64,000 nt of DNA from SZUA-35 sp964351995 (GTDB lineage: Bacteria; Actinomycetota; Acidimicrobiia; Acidimicrobiales; SZUA-35): NCBI GenBank assembly GCA_964351995.1, contig CAYGQE010000015.1, forward strand, positions 32,618 to 96,617, given 5' to 3'. Below are positions 8,543 to 18,352 of the stretch, in pieces; position 1 is the stretch's first letter; each line of letters starts with the position of its first letter. Position numbers and translations under genes: made by a program. A model generated the notes under the pieces. It saw only the letters and a list, made by a program, of their open reading frames with translations. It searched no databases and was not told the DNA's origin.

Positions 8543-9325
8543 CTAGTCGAAGAGATCCGGCTCTTCCTTGGTGATCCAGTCCCACAGGGGCTGGAAGCTG
8601 AACCACCCGGCGCTCGGGCTACCCACCTGCGTGGATGTGAAGCCGGCCATCTCTGGATCGATCAGCACCGGATCGGCTCCTTGCACTGACATGGCTGCCA
8701 GTTGGGCCTGGCAAGTTCGCTCCATCGTGACGAACCAGAACGCCGCCTCATCGACGGTCTGGCCGACTGTGAGATTGCCGTGATTGCTGAGGATCACGGC
8801 TTTTCCGTCACCGAGGGCCTCACCGATGCGGTCACCTTCGCTCAGATCAAGGACTACGCCGGTGTAGTCGTCGAAAACTTCGTGGTCGTTGTAGAAGATG
8901 CACGAGTCCTGAGTCAGCGGGTCGAGCTTGCGGCGGAACGCCGACCAGGTCTTGCCATACATCGAGTGTGAGTGAGCTGCAGCGATCACGTCGGGGCGAG
9001 CAGCATGTACTCGGCTGTGAATGGCAAACGCCGCACCGTTGACGGGGCGGTCGCCGATGACGACGTTGCCGTCATGGTCGACACAGATGAGGTCAGACAC
9101 CGAGATCTGTTTGAAGTTCATGCCGAAGGGGTTCACCCAGAAGTGCTCGGGGTGTTCAGGATCTCGGGCGGTGATGTGGCCAGCCACACCCTCATCGAAA
9201 CCGAAGCGCCCGAAAATGCGGAACGAAGCCGCAAGGCGTTCCTTGCGGTGTTGGCGCTCGGCCTCGATGGAATCGAAAACGGGAGGACGCGGAACCTTCA
9301 GCGGAGGATTGTCGAGATCGGTCAT
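8543..9325 (-). CDS. Class II aldolase/adducin domain protein
   Basis: A 260-residue zinc-dependent class II aldolase-fold protein. Metal ligands are H118 and H120 in AAHSHSMYG and a further His in SNHGNLTVG; GHITARDP and FWVNPFGM are family blocks. Bacterial members cleave or epimerise sugar phosphates, but this subgroup (adducin-like, with the long FDSIEAERQHRKERLAASFRIFGRFG start) has no proven substrate. TAAGAT ends 7 nt before the start, supporting this ATG. It is convergent with the MerR gene. Confidence 0.85.
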   Translation of the reverse strand: MTDLDNPPLKVPRPPVFDSIEAERQHRKERLAASFRIFGRFGFDEGVAGHITARDPEHPEHFWVNPFGMNFKQISVSDLICVDHDGNVVIGDRPVNGAAFAIHSRVHAARPDVIAAAHSHSMYGKTWSAFRRKLDPLTQDSCIFYNDHEVFDDYTGVVLDLSEGDRIGEALGDGKAVILSNHGNLTVGQTVDEAAFWFVTMERTCQAQLAAMSVQGADPVLIDPEMAGFTSTQVGSPSAGWFSFQPLWDWITKEEPDLFD

Positions 9326-9332
9326 GAGGACG

Positions 9333-9338
9333 ATCTTA
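9333..9338 (-). promoter_or_regulatory. -10 element of the aldolase gene
   Basis: TAAGAT on the minus strand, 7 nt before the aldolase ATG. It lies against the hairpin that follows the GGDEF gene, so stop signal and promoter are nested in about 30 bp. Confidence 0.45.
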
Positions 9339-9339
9339 G

Positions 9340-9356
9340 GAAACGCTCAGCGTTTC
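9340..9356 (-). terminator. Hairpin after the GGDEF gene
   Basis: GAAACGC and GCGTTTC are perfect arms around a 3-nt loop, starting 1 bp beyond the GGDEF stop codon. No clear T-tract, so termination strength is uncertain. Confidence 0.4.
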
Positions 9357-9357
9357 G

Positions 9358-10911
9358 TCAGGTCGACGCTGATTCAGCGTCCGGACGAATCCAGAGCTGG
9401 GCTCGATTCTTGCCCTTTGCCTTGGCTTGGTAGAGCGCCCGGTCGGCTCGTTCGAACGTCACCTGGCTGTCGAGTGTGTTGGGGTCCGTCGGGTCGACTT
9501 GGTGCAGCGCAACGCCAGCGCTCAAGGTGGTTTGGCCAACGCTCGCCGCCCAACCTTCCAGCACGCGATTGGCAACAGCGAGCGGGTCGGCGTGGGCTCG
9601 CCGGGCAACGATCAAGAACTCGTCACCGCCCAATCGGGCCGAGGTGTCAGAGTCGCGAAGGCAATCGCGAAGATGGGCGCTGAGGTCCTGCAGAACTTGG
9701 TCGCCAGCGCTGTGACCGAGCGTGTCGTTGACGTTCTTGAACCCGTCGAGGTCGAGCAGTACCAGCGCATCACCGGGCTGTAGCGAGCGAAGCAGCGCGT
9801 CGGCGTGCTTGCGATTGCCGATGCCGGTGAGTTCGTCGCGGGTGTTTGCCCTGGCGAGTTCGTCGATCACGAAGAGATGCTCGATGGCGATGCCGATTTG
9901 CACGCCGAAGAGGCGAGCGAGGTCCAGCGTGAACGATGGGTCGTCAGTCGGAACGGGATAGACAAGGACGGCGCCAGCCGGTGCTTCGCCTGCTGGTAGC
10001 GGCAGCACCAGCATCGTGCCGTTGGTGCCGGTCGGGACGAGACGAGGCTGATCGCCAGCGATGGTTTGGACAACGATCTTGGCTGTGCTCGAGGTGGGTG
10101 CCTGGGCAGTGAGCGGTCCCGACGTCACCGAGATCAGCTCGCCGGCGGAGTCCCGAAGGACGACCGTCGAGCGTTCGACCTGGAAGATTTCTTTCGCCGC
10201 ATCTGCGGTTTGGTACGCAGCTTCGACCAAAGAACCTGGGCGACGGAACCGGCGGAGCACTTCTTCGAGCCGGGACAGCTGCTCCATCCGTTGGGTACTG
10301 CGATCGCTGGCTGCGTCGGATTGTTCAGCGAGGTGCGAGATGAGTTCAGCCACCATGGCGGCGATCGGCACGGCGATCAACGGTGCAGCCAATGCCACAG
10401 AGGAACCGTCTCCGGTACGCCCGACCAGCAGGATCAGCAGCAGGACCGGGGCAACGACCAGCGCAAAGCCTGGTGGGAGGGCCAGCCCCACATAGGCAAG
10501 GATGACCACGACCGCAAGTGTCACACCGAGCGTCGCGCTGTCGGAGACGAAGACGTCCCCGATCGTCATTGCAGCCAGTAGCCCCACGGTTCCGGCAGCA
10601 GCAGGTGCGAGGCGCCACCGTTTGGTTCGATCTTCAAGCGCGGTGCGAATGGCCACGATTCCGCTGAAACCGAGGCCCAGAGCGACCAGCGACATGCCGA
10701 GTCCTTGCGAAGAACTGGCATCGAGGCCGGGGCGCGTCAAGCGGTCGAGCAATGCCAGCACCGACAAGATGACGAGCATGGCGGCCGCTGCCGACCGATA
10801 TGTCTTTGCCCAGAAGAACTCCGCCATGGCTCCAAACAACCGCTGCAACGCCGAGATCGACGCGTCGACGGTCACACTCCGTGGAGCCAACCGTACCCTA
10901 GGTGGTTGCAT
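9358..10911 (-). CDS. Membrane GAF-GGDEF diguanylate cyclase
   Basis: Makes c-di-GMP from two GTP. The N-terminal ~200 residues hold about six membrane segments, then a short coiled region, a GAF-like domain (about 225-340), and a GGDEF domain at the C-terminus. The active-site motif is an intact GGDEF, with DLDGFKNVND upstream. An inhibitory-site RxxD (RDSD) lies exactly five residues before GGDEF, so product feedback is expected. No EAL domain. The start is unsure: TAGGGT on the minus strand (10895-10900) lies inside the first codons, so starts at 10890 (TTG) or 10875 (GTG) are possible. Confidence 0.88.
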   Translation of the reverse strand: MQPPRVRLAPRSVTVDASISALQRLFGAMAEFFWAKTYRSAAAAMLVILSVLALLDRLTRPGLDASSSQGLGMSLVALGLGFSGIVAIRTALEDRTKRWRLAPAAAGTVGLLAAMTIGDVFVSDSATLGVTLAVVVILAYVGLALPPGFALVVAPVLLLILLVGRTGDGSSVALAAPLIAVPIAAMVAELISHLAEQSDAASDRSTQRMEQLSRLEEVLRRFRRPGSLVEAAYQTADAAKEIFQVERSTVVLRDSAGELISVTSGPLTAQAPTSSTAKIVVQTIAGDQPRLVPTGTNGTMLVLPLPAGEAPAGAVLVYPVPTDDPSFTLDLARLFGVQIGIAIEHLFVIDELARANTRDELTGIGNRKHADALLRSLQPGDALVLLDLDGFKNVNDTLGHSAGDQVLQDLSAHLRDCLRDSDTSARLGGDEFLIVARRAHADPLAVANRVLEGWAASVGQTTLSAGVALHQVDPTDPNTLDSQVTFERADRALYQAKAKGKNRAQLWIRPDAESAST

Positions 10912-10964
10912 CCAGGTGGTGATGGGCCTAGGTCAAGGTGCGCAGGCCGCTAGCCTCGGCTGTC

Positions 10965-11636
10965 ATGCGCCTTGCTCACTCTGTCACCGGTTCCGGCCCC
11001 GCTGTGGTCTTCATCCACGGAATCGGCTCCAGCGCCGAAACGTGGCGCTCAGTCGCTGAACAACTCGCTGGCTCGCACACGACGGTTCGCTTCGACCTGC
11101 TTGGCCACGGCGACTCGCCAATCCTCGACGATCCAGCGGAGTACTCGCGAGATCGAGCGCTGGAGGATCTTGATGAGCTCCTCGCCATGCTCGACGGGTC
11201 GGCGGTACTCGTTGGCCACTCGCTGGGTGGCTATTTGGCCCTTGCCCATGCTGCCACGCGGCCCGGGGTTGCCCGTGGCGTCATCGTGCTCAACACCGGC
11301 CCGGGCTTTCGGGATCCGGAGAAGCGCGAAGCATGGAACGACCGATCACGCCGCAATGCACATCGGTTCGGCGTCCCTGAGCAGGCAGCCGAGCTGAACC
11401 TGCAGGAGGACAGCATCGTGATGGAGCGCCTTGCTGACATGGAGACACCGACGCTCGTGCTCGCCGGTACTGCCGATCGTCCGGAGTACACCGGTGCGGG
11501 GGAGTACATGGCTCGCAAGATGCCCAACGCTCGCTTTTCTGCGGTGGAGGGCGGTGAGCATGCCATGCACGAGCAGAGTCACGCCGACGAGGTTGCCTCG
11601 ATCATCGCCGAGTTCGTCAGCGGACTCGACAGCTGA
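10965..11636 (+). CDS. Alpha/beta hydrolase
   Basis: A 223-residue hydrolase of the alpha/beta fold. The oxyanion-hole motif is IHGIGSS (H18-G19), the nucleophile is S86 in GHSLGG, the acid is likely the Asp in LAGTADRPEYT and the base the His in GGEHAMHEQ. Length and the short cap suggest a small-ester or haloperoxidase-like hydrolase, but the substrate is not evident. ATG 10965 is chosen over the in-frame GTG at 10938 because TAGCCT (10951-10956) sits 8 nt before it and the catalytic fold begins at once. Confidence 0.88.
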   Translation: MRLAHSVTGSGPAVVFIHGIGSSAETWRSVAEQLAGSHTTVRFDLLGHGDSPILDDPAEYSRDRALEDLDELLAMLDGSAVLVGHSLGGYLALAHAATRPGVARGVIVLNTGPGFRDPEKREAWNDRSRRNAHRFGVPEQAAELNLQEDSIVMERLADMETPTLVLAGTADRPEYTGAGEYMARKMPNARFSAVEGGEHAMHEQSHADEVASIIAEFVSGLDS

Positions 11637-11661
11637 CACCTGGCCGACGCTTGAAGGTGTC
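11635..11661. terminator. Bidirectional hairpin between convergent genes
   Basis: GACACCT (11635-11641) and AGGTGTC (11655-11661) form a 7-bp stem in the 29-bp gap between the hydrolase and histidine phosphatase stops. No T-tract on either side. Confidence 0.45.
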
Positions 11662-11665
11662 GAGC

Positions 11666-12760
11666 TCAGGTCGGCGGTTCGGCATCGGCGGTCAATGGGC
11701 CCGCATGGGCAGCGTCGTTGAACGAGCGAACAATCCACTGATCACCGCTGACCACGATGTGGCTGATGGCTGAGTTGCGTGAACCCATCAGGTTGAACAT
11801 GTTGATGCCGAGTGCGTGGCCCAGCAGCGAAGCAATCGTTCCACCGTGTACGAACACCGCAATGAGCTCGTCGGCATGAGCAGCGGCGAGGCGCTGGAGC
11901 GCTGGCACGGTGCGGCCAGCGAACTCGGCGTTGGATTCGGCCCCCTCGACCTCACCCCACTCGCGGTTGGCTCGCATGGCAACCGTTGACGGGTGGCCAT
12001 CGGCCGACATCTTGCGGAAGAGCCCACCTTCGCCAACGCCGAGGTGAACCTCGCGCAGATCGGCCTCGACGGTGATCGGCAGATCGAGGTGACCAGCCAG
12101 AGGCGCCGCAGTCTGGCGGGTGCGTTGCAGCGAGGTGGCGTAGATGGCGTTGATTGGTTCGGCGGCAAGTCGGGCGCCGACCCGCTCTGCCTGCCATTCG
12201 CCAAGAGAAGAGAGCGGTGGATCACCCTGGCCATCGACCAACGGGAAGGGTGATGCTTCGGTGAAGGGAGCCGACTGCCCGTGGCGAACCAGGAGGACCT
12301 GGCAGGCTCCGGCGTCTGGCTGAAAGAAGGTCTGGGGATACTGCTTTGTCTCAGTCACCTCGTCACCGTAGTGGCGGTCGCCCGGTGGCTCGAAGTGCGT
12401 GTCCGTCGTGGTGGAAACCTTGCGGTCAGGAGTGACGTGCTGAGGGCCGTCGTTCGCTTTGACGTTGCTGCTTGGCTTGATGACGCCGAGCACCTTGAAG
12501 ACTGTGAGCGCACCAAGGACAGTGAACTCTGGGCGGTAGAGCCGAGCATCAAGGGTGCCAGGTATGTCGACCGGAGAGAGTTCGACGATGCCAGCGACGG
12601 TGAGGTTGCGCAGTTGCTGAGCGAGCGGATCGTCTTCTCGAGGCGTCCAATTGCTCGCCGTGTCGGCCATCCGCTCGATGGCGTCGAGGTTCCGGAGTGC
12701 CGCCATCACGCGGCGAGGGTCTGCTGGCTCTTGACCCGGTGCCAGTCCGTTCTCTTGCAC
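11666..12760 (-). CDS. Histidine phosphatase domain protein with N-terminal extension
   Basis: A 364-residue protein. The C-terminal 210 residues are a phosphoglycerate-mutase-like histidine phosphatase: phospho-His is H160 in LVRHGQS, with QRTRQTA, a conserved Glu in LREVHLG and the second His in FVHGGTIAS. The first ~150 residues (basic, with a weakly hydrophobic stretch near 78-95) match no family I recognise. They could be a separate domain fused in this lineage, since histidine phosphatases usually start within ten residues of RHG. GTG is used as the start. The substrate is unknown. Confidence 0.8.
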   Translation of the reverse strand: MQENGLAPGQEPADPRRVMAALRNLDAIERMADTASNWTPREDDPLAQQLRNLTVAGIVELSPVDIPGTLDARLYRPEFTVLGALTVFKVLGVIKPSSNVKANDGPQHVTPDRKVSTTTDTHFEPPGDRHYGDEVTETKQYPQTFFQPDAGACQVLLVRHGQSAPFTEASPFPLVDGQGDPPLSSLGEWQAERVGARLAAEPINAIYATSLQRTRQTAAPLAGHLDLPITVEADLREVHLGVGEGGLFRKMSADGHPSTVAMRANREWGEVEGAESNAEFAGRTVPALQRLAAAHADELIAVFVHGGTIASLLGHALGINMFNLMGSRNSAISHIVVSGDQWIVRSFNDAAHAGPLTADAEPPT

Positions 12761-12833
12761 GTGACCAGCTTCGACCGAACGGTCGATCGTGGGATGGGTC
12801 GGCGGACCTTTGGGGCCGATCGATCGTTGCCTC

Positions 12834-12839
12834 TAGCCT
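12834..12839 (+). promoter_or_regulatory. -10 element of the oligopeptidase gene
   Basis: TAGCCT ends 6 nt before the GTG at 12846 but only 3 nt before the GTG at 12843, which favours 12846 as the start of a leaderless message. Confidence 0.45.
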
Positions 12840-12845
12840 GCCGTG

Positions 12846-14957
12846 GTGACGCTCGAACCCCTGCAGTACCCCCTCTCGCCGCCCGCTCGCCCTTCTGCTC
12901 CTCGCGAGCTCTGGGGGGAACGATTCGAAGATCCGTATGCGTGGCTTCGCAACGCCGAAGATCCCGAGGTGCTTGCGTTCCTCGAAGCGGAGAACGCTCA
13001 CACTGACGCAGTCACTGCTCCCTTGGAGGAACTCCGCGCGTCACTGTTCGCCGAGTTCAAAGGGCGAATCAAGGAAACGGATCTCAGCGTTCCAGTCGAA
13101 AAGGACGGATGGAGCTACTACTCACGCACGGTCGAAGGACTTCCCTACGGTTTGCACTGCCGCCGCCCGATCTCTGACGAGGCCGAACAGCCTGAAGTCA
13201 TCTTGATCGATGAGAATGTAGAAGCCGCCGACGGCGACTACTTCGAGCTGGGAGTCTTCGATGTATCGCCGGACCATCGTCTGCTGCTGTGGGCGGTAGA
13301 CCGAAGCGGTGATGAGAGGTTCGAGCTGAGGGTTCGGGATCTGGCGACGGGGAGCGATTTCGACGATGTCATTCCCGACGTCAGCTACGGCTCAGCATGG
13401 GCCAGCGACAACTCGACGTTCTTCTACGTTCGTGTCGACGACGCTGAGCGTCCCTTTCAGGTCTGGCGTCATTGTTTGGGAACGCCGGTCGACCATGACG
13501 TCATGGTGTTCGAGGAGCTGGATCAGCGGTTCTTCGTCGGTGTGGGACGTGAGCGCGACGACTCGTTCATCCAGATCGGCGTGGGCTCGGCGATCACCGA
13601 CGAGCTGTGGCTTTTGCCGGCTGACGAACCAGAGGCTCCGCTGCGCTGTTTTGCCGAGCGGCGCAATGGCATCGAATACGCTGCAGCACACCACGAAGGT
13701 CGCTTCATCTTGTTGACCAACGATGGCGCAGAGAACTTCCGGATCGCCGAGACACCGGTCGACGCGACTGAACCAGAGCACTGGGTGGACCTCGTGCCGC
13801 ATCGGCCGGATGTCCACGTGTCCGGTTTTGACGCATTGCGGGATCATCTCGTGATCTTCGAGCGAGTGGATGCGGTCACGCAGATGCGCGTCCGGCGTTG
13901 GGACAGCGGCGCCGAACACGTCATCGCTCAGGCCGAGGAGATCTCGACCGTGTGGCCAGGTGCGAACCCCACCGCTGAAACCACCTGGTTCCGCTACGGG
14001 TACAGCTCGATGGTCACACCAGCTGCCGTGCTGAGTTACGACCTCGATGAGCGCACGACGAAGGTCCTCAAGGCCACCGAGGTGCTCGGCGGCTTCGACG
14101 CAGCGAAGTACCAGACACAGCGCTCGTGGGCCGTCGCCGACGACGGTGAACGCATTCCCATGAGCTTGGTCTGGCGACGCGACCGGCCAGCAGGGCCCGG
14201 CCCGGCCCTGATCGGGGCGTACGGTGCCTACGAGGTCTCGTCCGATCCGGGTTTTTCGACGATGCGCCTCTCATTGCTCGATCGTGGATTCGTCGTGGCG
14301 ATTGCACACGTGCGGGGCGGTGGGGAACTCGGCCGTCGCTGGTACGTCGGGGGAAAGTTCGAACAGAAGCGCAACACGTTCACTGACACCGTCGCATGTG
14401 CCCGTCACCTTGTTGCCGAAGGTTGGACCAAGCCCGAGCAACTGGGCTTGCGTGGTGGCTCTGCCGGCGGCCTCCTCGTGGGAGCAACGCTCAATCTGGC
14501 CCCCGATTTGTTCGGTGCCGCCGTGGCACAAGTTCCGTTCGTGGACGCGCTCAACACGATGCTCGACCCGAGCCTGCCGTTGACGGTGACTGAATGGGAA
14601 GAGTGGGGTAACCCTGCAGAGTCTGAGGTGATCTATCGGGAGATGCGGGCCTACACGCCATACGAAAACGTGCAGCCGACCGCCTATCCGAGCATCCTCG
14701 CAACCGCGGGTCTCAATGATCCCCGGGTGGGCTACTGGGAACCAGCCAAGTGGGTGATCGCACTGCGTGAGCAGTCCACGAGTGACCGCCCCATCTTGCT
14801 GCAAACCGATATGGGTGCTGGTCACGGCGGTCCTTCGGGACGCTATGACGGCTGGCGTGACGAAGCCAAGGTCCTGGCCTTCTTGATCGAGACGCTCGGG
14901 GCCCCGCACACGCCGCTCGACCGTGTTCCTGCAAGCAATGTCGCGCCCGGGTCGTGA
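12846..14957 (+). CDS. ptrB: Oligopeptidase B (prolyl oligopeptidase family, S9A)
   Basis: A 703-residue cytoplasmic serine peptidase that cuts short peptides, normally after basic residues. The N-terminal part is a seven-bladed propeller (starts DPYAWLRN, RIKETDLSVPV, YYSRTVEGLPYG), the C-terminal third the alpha/beta hydrolase domain. The nucleophile is in GGSAGG, and the catalytic Asp and His lie in AGLNDPRVGYWEPAKW and DMGAGHGGPSGRYD. Length is in the normal range for oligopeptidase B. It precedes the proteasome operon by 90 bp on the same strand and might degrade peptides released by it, though that is only position-based. Confidence 0.92.
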   Translation: MTLEPLQYPLSPPARPSAPRELWGERFEDPYAWLRNAEDPEVLAFLEAENAHTDAVTAPLEELRASLFAEFKGRIKETDLSVPVEKDGWSYYSRTVEGLPYGLHCRRPISDEAEQPEVILIDENVEAADGDYFELGVFDVSPDHRLLLWAVDRSGDERFELRVRDLATGSDFDDVIPDVSYGSAWASDNSTFFYVRVDDAERPFQVWRHCLGTPVDHDVMVFEELDQRFFVGVGRERDDSFIQIGVGSAITDELWLLPADEPEAPLRCFAERRNGIEYAAAHHEGRFILLTNDGAENFRIAETPVDATEPEHWVDLVPHRPDVHVSGFDALRDHLVIFERVDAVTQMRVRRWDSGAEHVIAQAEEISTVWPGANPTAETTWFRYGYSSMVTPAAVLSYDLDERTTKVLKATEVLGGFDAAKYQTQRSWAVADDGERIPMSLVWRRDRPAGPGPALIGAYGAYEVSSDPGFSTMRLSLLDRGFVVAIAHVRGGGELGRRWYVGGKFEQKRNTFTDTVACARHLVAEGWTKPEQLGLRGGSAGGLLVGATLNLAPDLFGAAVAQVPFVDALNTMLDPSLPLTVTEWEEWGNPAESEVIYREMRAYTPYENVQPTAYPSILATAGLNDPRVGYWEPAKWVIALREQSTSDRPILLQTDMGAGHGGPSGRYDGWRDEAKVLAFLIETLGAPHTPLDRVPASNVAPGS

Positions 14958-15047
14958 CGATTCAGAAGATGTCGAAGCAACTCGGTCAGCCCGTTCTCTG
15001 CGCGAGCAACGAGACGGCTAAGGTCCGAACCCAACCGGGGGTCTTCC

Positions 15048-16808
15048 GTGAACGAATCTGAGTACGAACGCCGCCTCAGCTCCTACGAAGTAGGAATGGC
15101 GGAACTGCAGAACCAACTGAAGGTGATGGAGGAAGAGGTCATCACCCTGCGCCGTCGCCTCCAAGACGCGCCCAAGAGGGTGCGTACGCTCGAAGAGCGA
15201 CTGCTCGACACCAAAGGGCAGTTGGCGCAAGCGGTCAGCCAAAACGAAAAGCTCACCTACACGCTGCGCGAAGCTCGAGAGCACATCGCAGCGCTTCGTG
15301 AAGAGGTTGACAAGCTTGCGCATCCTCCCTCTGCCTACGGAACCTTTCTGGGGCACAACGACGACGAGACTGCCGACATCTTCACCAGCGGCCGCAAGAT
15401 GCGCGTCGAGGTCCATCCCGCCATTGCGGTCGACGAACTCCGAAAGGGCGACGAAGTCGTCCTGAACGAGTCGCTCAACATCGTGAAGGTCCGCCCGCCC
15501 GAACAGTCTGGTGAAGTGGTTTCGGTGAAAGAAGTGCTCGACGGTGGCTTACGGGCCGTCATTGTCGGCCGTGCCGACGAAGAGCGTGTCGTCGACCTCG
15601 CCGAAGATCTCATTGGCACCCGTATCCGCTCCGGTGATTCGCTGATTCTCGAACCTCGGGCTGGGCTGTTGGTCGAAAAGATCGAAAAGGCGGAAGTCGA
15701 AGACCTCGTGCTCGAGGAGATTCCTGACGTCAGCTACGACGACATCGGCGGTCTCGACGAACAGATCGAAGAGATCATCGATGCCGTTGAACTCCCGTTC
15801 TTGCACGCTGATCTGTTCAACGAGCACGACTTGCCAGCACCGAAGGGCATCCTGCTCTACGGGCCTCCGGGCTGTGGAAAGACCCTCATCGCGAAGGCCG
15901 TTGCGGCAAGCTTGGCCAAAAAAGTCGCCGAAGTGTCTGGTGACACCGAAGCCAAGAGCTTCTTCCTCAACATCAAGGGGCCGGAACTGCTGAACAAGTA
16001 TGTCGGCGAGACCGAGCGTCAGATTCGGCTGATCTTCCAGCGAGCTCGAGAGAAGTCAGAAGAAGGTATGCCGGTCATCATCTTCTTCGACGAGATGGAA
16101 AGCCTCTTCCGCACACGTGGTTCCGGCATCAGCTCCGACATCGAGAGCACGATCGTTCCACAGTTGCTGGCCGAAATCGATGGCGTCGAAACGCTCAAGA
16201 ACACGATCGTCATCGGTGCATCCAACCGCGAAGATCTGATCGACCCTGCGATTCTGCGCCCCGGTCGGCTCGACGTGAAGATCAAGATCGAGCGCCCAAC
16301 CGAAACGTCGGCCAAATCGATCTTCCGTCGCTACCTCACCACCGACCTGCCGATTCACGCCGACGAGGTCGCCGAGCACGGGAGCGAGCAAGCTGCGGTC
16401 GACGCCATGATCGTGGCCGGGGCCGAGTTCATGTACCGAGAAGATGATGACACTCGCTTCCTCGAGGTCACCTACCAAAACGGCGACAAGGAGATTCTGT
16501 ACTTCCGGGACTTCTCTTCCGGGGCCATGATCGAGAACATCGTCCGGCGAACGAAGAAGGCGGCGATCAAGCGCTACCTCGATGTTGGCGAGAAGGGCAT
16601 CAAGGCCGAGGACCTGCACGCCTCCATCACTCAGGAGTTCAAAGAGCAGGAGGACCTTCCCAACACCACCAACCCGGACGACTGGGCGAAGGTGTCCGGC
16701 AAGAAGGGCGAGCGCATTGTCTATGTGCGCACGCTCATCAAGAAGGGCGACGGCGACGAAGGCGGTGGCCGTGCCATCGAGCAAGTAGCGACGGGTCAGT
16801 ACCTGTAA
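15048..16808 (+). CDS. arc: Proteasome-associated AAA+ ATPase (ARC/Mpa)
   Basis: A hexameric ring ATPase that recognises pupylated proteins and threads them into the 20S proteasome. In 586 residues: N-terminal coiled coil (about 1-95) that binds Pup, tandem OB domains (about 95-230), AAA+ domain with Walker A GPPGCGKT (272-279), Walker B IIFFDE (about 344) and an RPGRLD sensor region. The C-terminus GQYL is the HbYX-type tail that docks on the alpha ring, as in Mpa. GTG start preceded by GGGGG; a TAAGGT box at 15019-15024 may be the promoter. It opens the arc-dop-pup operon. Confidence 0.97.
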   Translation: MNESEYERRLSSYEVGMAELQNQLKVMEEEVITLRRRLQDAPKRVRTLEERLLDTKGQLAQAVSQNEKLTYTLREAREHIAALREEVDKLAHPPSAYGTFLGHNDDETADIFTSGRKMRVEVHPAIAVDELRKGDEVVLNESLNIVKVRPPEQSGEVVSVKEVLDGGLRAVIVGRADEERVVDLAEDLIGTRIRSGDSLILEPRAGLLVEKIEKAEVEDLVLEEIPDVSYDDIGGLDEQIEEIIDAVELPFLHADLFNEHDLPAPKGILLYGPPGCGKTLIAKAVAASLAKKVAEVSGDTEAKSFFLNIKGPELLNKYVGETERQIRLIFQRAREKSEEGMPVIIFFDEMESLFRTRGSGISSDIESTIVPQLLAEIDGVETLKNTIVIGASNREDLIDPAILRPGRLDVKIKIERPTETSAKSIFRRYLTTDLPIHADEVAEHGSEQAAVDAMIVAGAEFMYREDDDTRFLEVTYQNGDKEILYFRDFSSGAMIENIVRRTKKAAIKRYLDVGEKGIKAEDLHASITQEFKEQEDLPNTTNPDDWAKVSGKKGERIVYVRTLIKKGDGDEGGGRAIEQVATGQYL

Positions 16809-16811
16809 CCG

Positions 16812-18326
16812 ATGGCCATTCCCAAAGTCGTCGGTGTCGAAACCGAGCTCGGCATCATGGTGCGAGGCGCTGCCGACTGGAATCCCGTGTCCGCCTCGTC
16901 CATGTTGATCAACTCCTACGTGGGCACCGACCCCGGAGGAATCGATGATCGTGCCACCCCGGTGGCGTGGGACTTCATTGACGAAATGCCCGGGGCCGAT
17001 GCTCGCCAAGCGCTGGCGCCGTCGTTCTCGATGCCGCCGGAAATCGAGACCCATCTGGTGAATGCGGTGCTCACCAACGGCGCTCGTTACTACGTCGATC
17101 ACGCCCACCCAGAGATCTCGACGCCAGAGTGCCTCGATGCGTTGGCGGTGACGCTCTATGACCGGGCGGCCGAACTCATCGCAGTCGAGTCCATGAAGGC
17201 GGCCCGGGCGCTGTTGCCGCCAGACCAAGAGGTGATTCTCTACAAGGACAACAGCGATCGCAAAGGCAATGCGTATGGAACACACGAGAACTTTCTCGTC
17301 GACCGATCGCTGCCATTCGGCCAGATCATCACCGGAGCGACGATTCATTTCGTCACGCGCCAGATCTTCAGCGGCTCGGGCAAGGTCGGCAGCGAGCTTC
17401 CGGGCACCGCAGGCGCTCACATCCCGTACCAGATAACCCAGCGGGCCGAGCACTTCGAAGAAGAGGTCGGGCTCGAGACCACGCTGAAACGCCCGATCAT
17501 CAACACCCGTGACGAGCCTCACGCTGACAGTCAGCGGTATCGGCGGCTTCACGTCATCGTGGGTGATGCCAATATGTCGCAGGTCGCCACGTTCTTGAAG
17601 GTGGGTACCACCTCGATCCTGCTGGCCATGCTCGAGGACCAGGCGTACGACATGTCGATGGTGCTCGATGATCCGGTAAGGGCCATGCATCACGTCAGCC
17701 ACGATCTGACGCTGAGCGAACCCATGAAGCTTGCCGATGGCTCGATGGCCACAGCCCTCGAGATCCAATTCGACATGCTCGAACAGGCCAAGGCATGGAG
17801 TACCCGCCACGGCCTCGAGTCAGTGGGCGGTGACGAGGTCGGCAACATGATTCTCGATCGCTGGGAGCGAGTGCTGATCGGCCTTGAATCTGACCCGGCC
17901 AGCGTGGCCGATCAGATTGATTGGTTGGCAAAGAAGCGGATCCTCGACGGCTTCATGGAGCGCCACGACTGCGGTTGGGACGACACCAGGCTCCGAGCGC
18001 TCGACCTGCAATATCACGACCTCCGGCCGGAGAAGTCCTTGGCGGCTCGCGCTGGCCTCGAGACGTTGATCGATGACGCTGACGCCGCGTTGGCCATGTC
18101 CGAGCCGCCGCTGAACACTCGGGCGTACTTCCGAGGCAAGTGCCTCCAGAAGTTCGCAGACTCAGTCGTGGCAGCCAACTGGGACTCGATCGTCTTCGAC
18201 GTCGGCGACGATCCTTTGCGCCGCGTTCCCATGCTCGAACCCACCAGGGGTACGCTGGAACACGTTGGCGCTCTGCTCGACGAGAGTGCAACAGTTCGTG
18301 AGCTCCTCGACAAACTCGGGGCTTGA
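16812..18326 (+). CDS. dop: Pup deamidase/depupylase
   Basis: Converts the C-terminal Gln of Pup to Glu and also removes Pup from substrates. A 504-residue glutamine-synthetase-like enzyme: the metal-binding Glu is in GVETELGIM near the N-terminus, with KDNSDRKGNAYGTHENFLV and NTRDEPHAD as family blocks. The segment at about residues 40-80 (VGTDPGGIDDRATPVAWDFIDEM...) is the Dop loop, which distinguishes Dop from PafA. It starts 3 bp after arc and is followed by pup in 26 bp. The Gln-ending Pup makes Dop necessary here. Confidence 0.97.
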   Translation: MAIPKVVGVETELGIMVRGAADWNPVSASSMLINSYVGTDPGGIDDRATPVAWDFIDEMPGADARQALAPSFSMPPEIETHLVNAVLTNGARYYVDHAHPEISTPECLDALAVTLYDRAAELIAVESMKAARALLPPDQEVILYKDNSDRKGNAYGTHENFLVDRSLPFGQIITGATIHFVTRQIFSGSGKVGSELPGTAGAHIPYQITQRAEHFEEEVGLETTLKRPIINTRDEPHADSQRYRRLHVIVGDANMSQVATFLKVGTTSILLAMLEDQAYDMSMVLDDPVRAMHHVSHDLTLSEPMKLADGSMATALEIQFDMLEQAKAWSTRHGLESVGGDEVGNMILDRWERVLIGLESDPASVADQIDWLAKKRILDGFMERHDCGWDDTRLRALDLQYHDLRPEKSLAARAGLETLIDDADAALAMSEPPLNTRAYFRGKCLQKFADSVVAANWDSIVFDVGDDPLRRVPMLEPTRGTLEHVGALLDESATVRELLDKLGA

Positions 18327-18352
18327 AACCTTCTGACCGATAGGAACCCTCG

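Noticed and set aside
16056..17810. A 584-codon ORF on the minus strand opposite arc and dop
   Set aside because: It lies entirely antisense to two clear genes and reads as low-quality His/Arg/Val-rich text without domain; high-GC codon structure makes such shadows.
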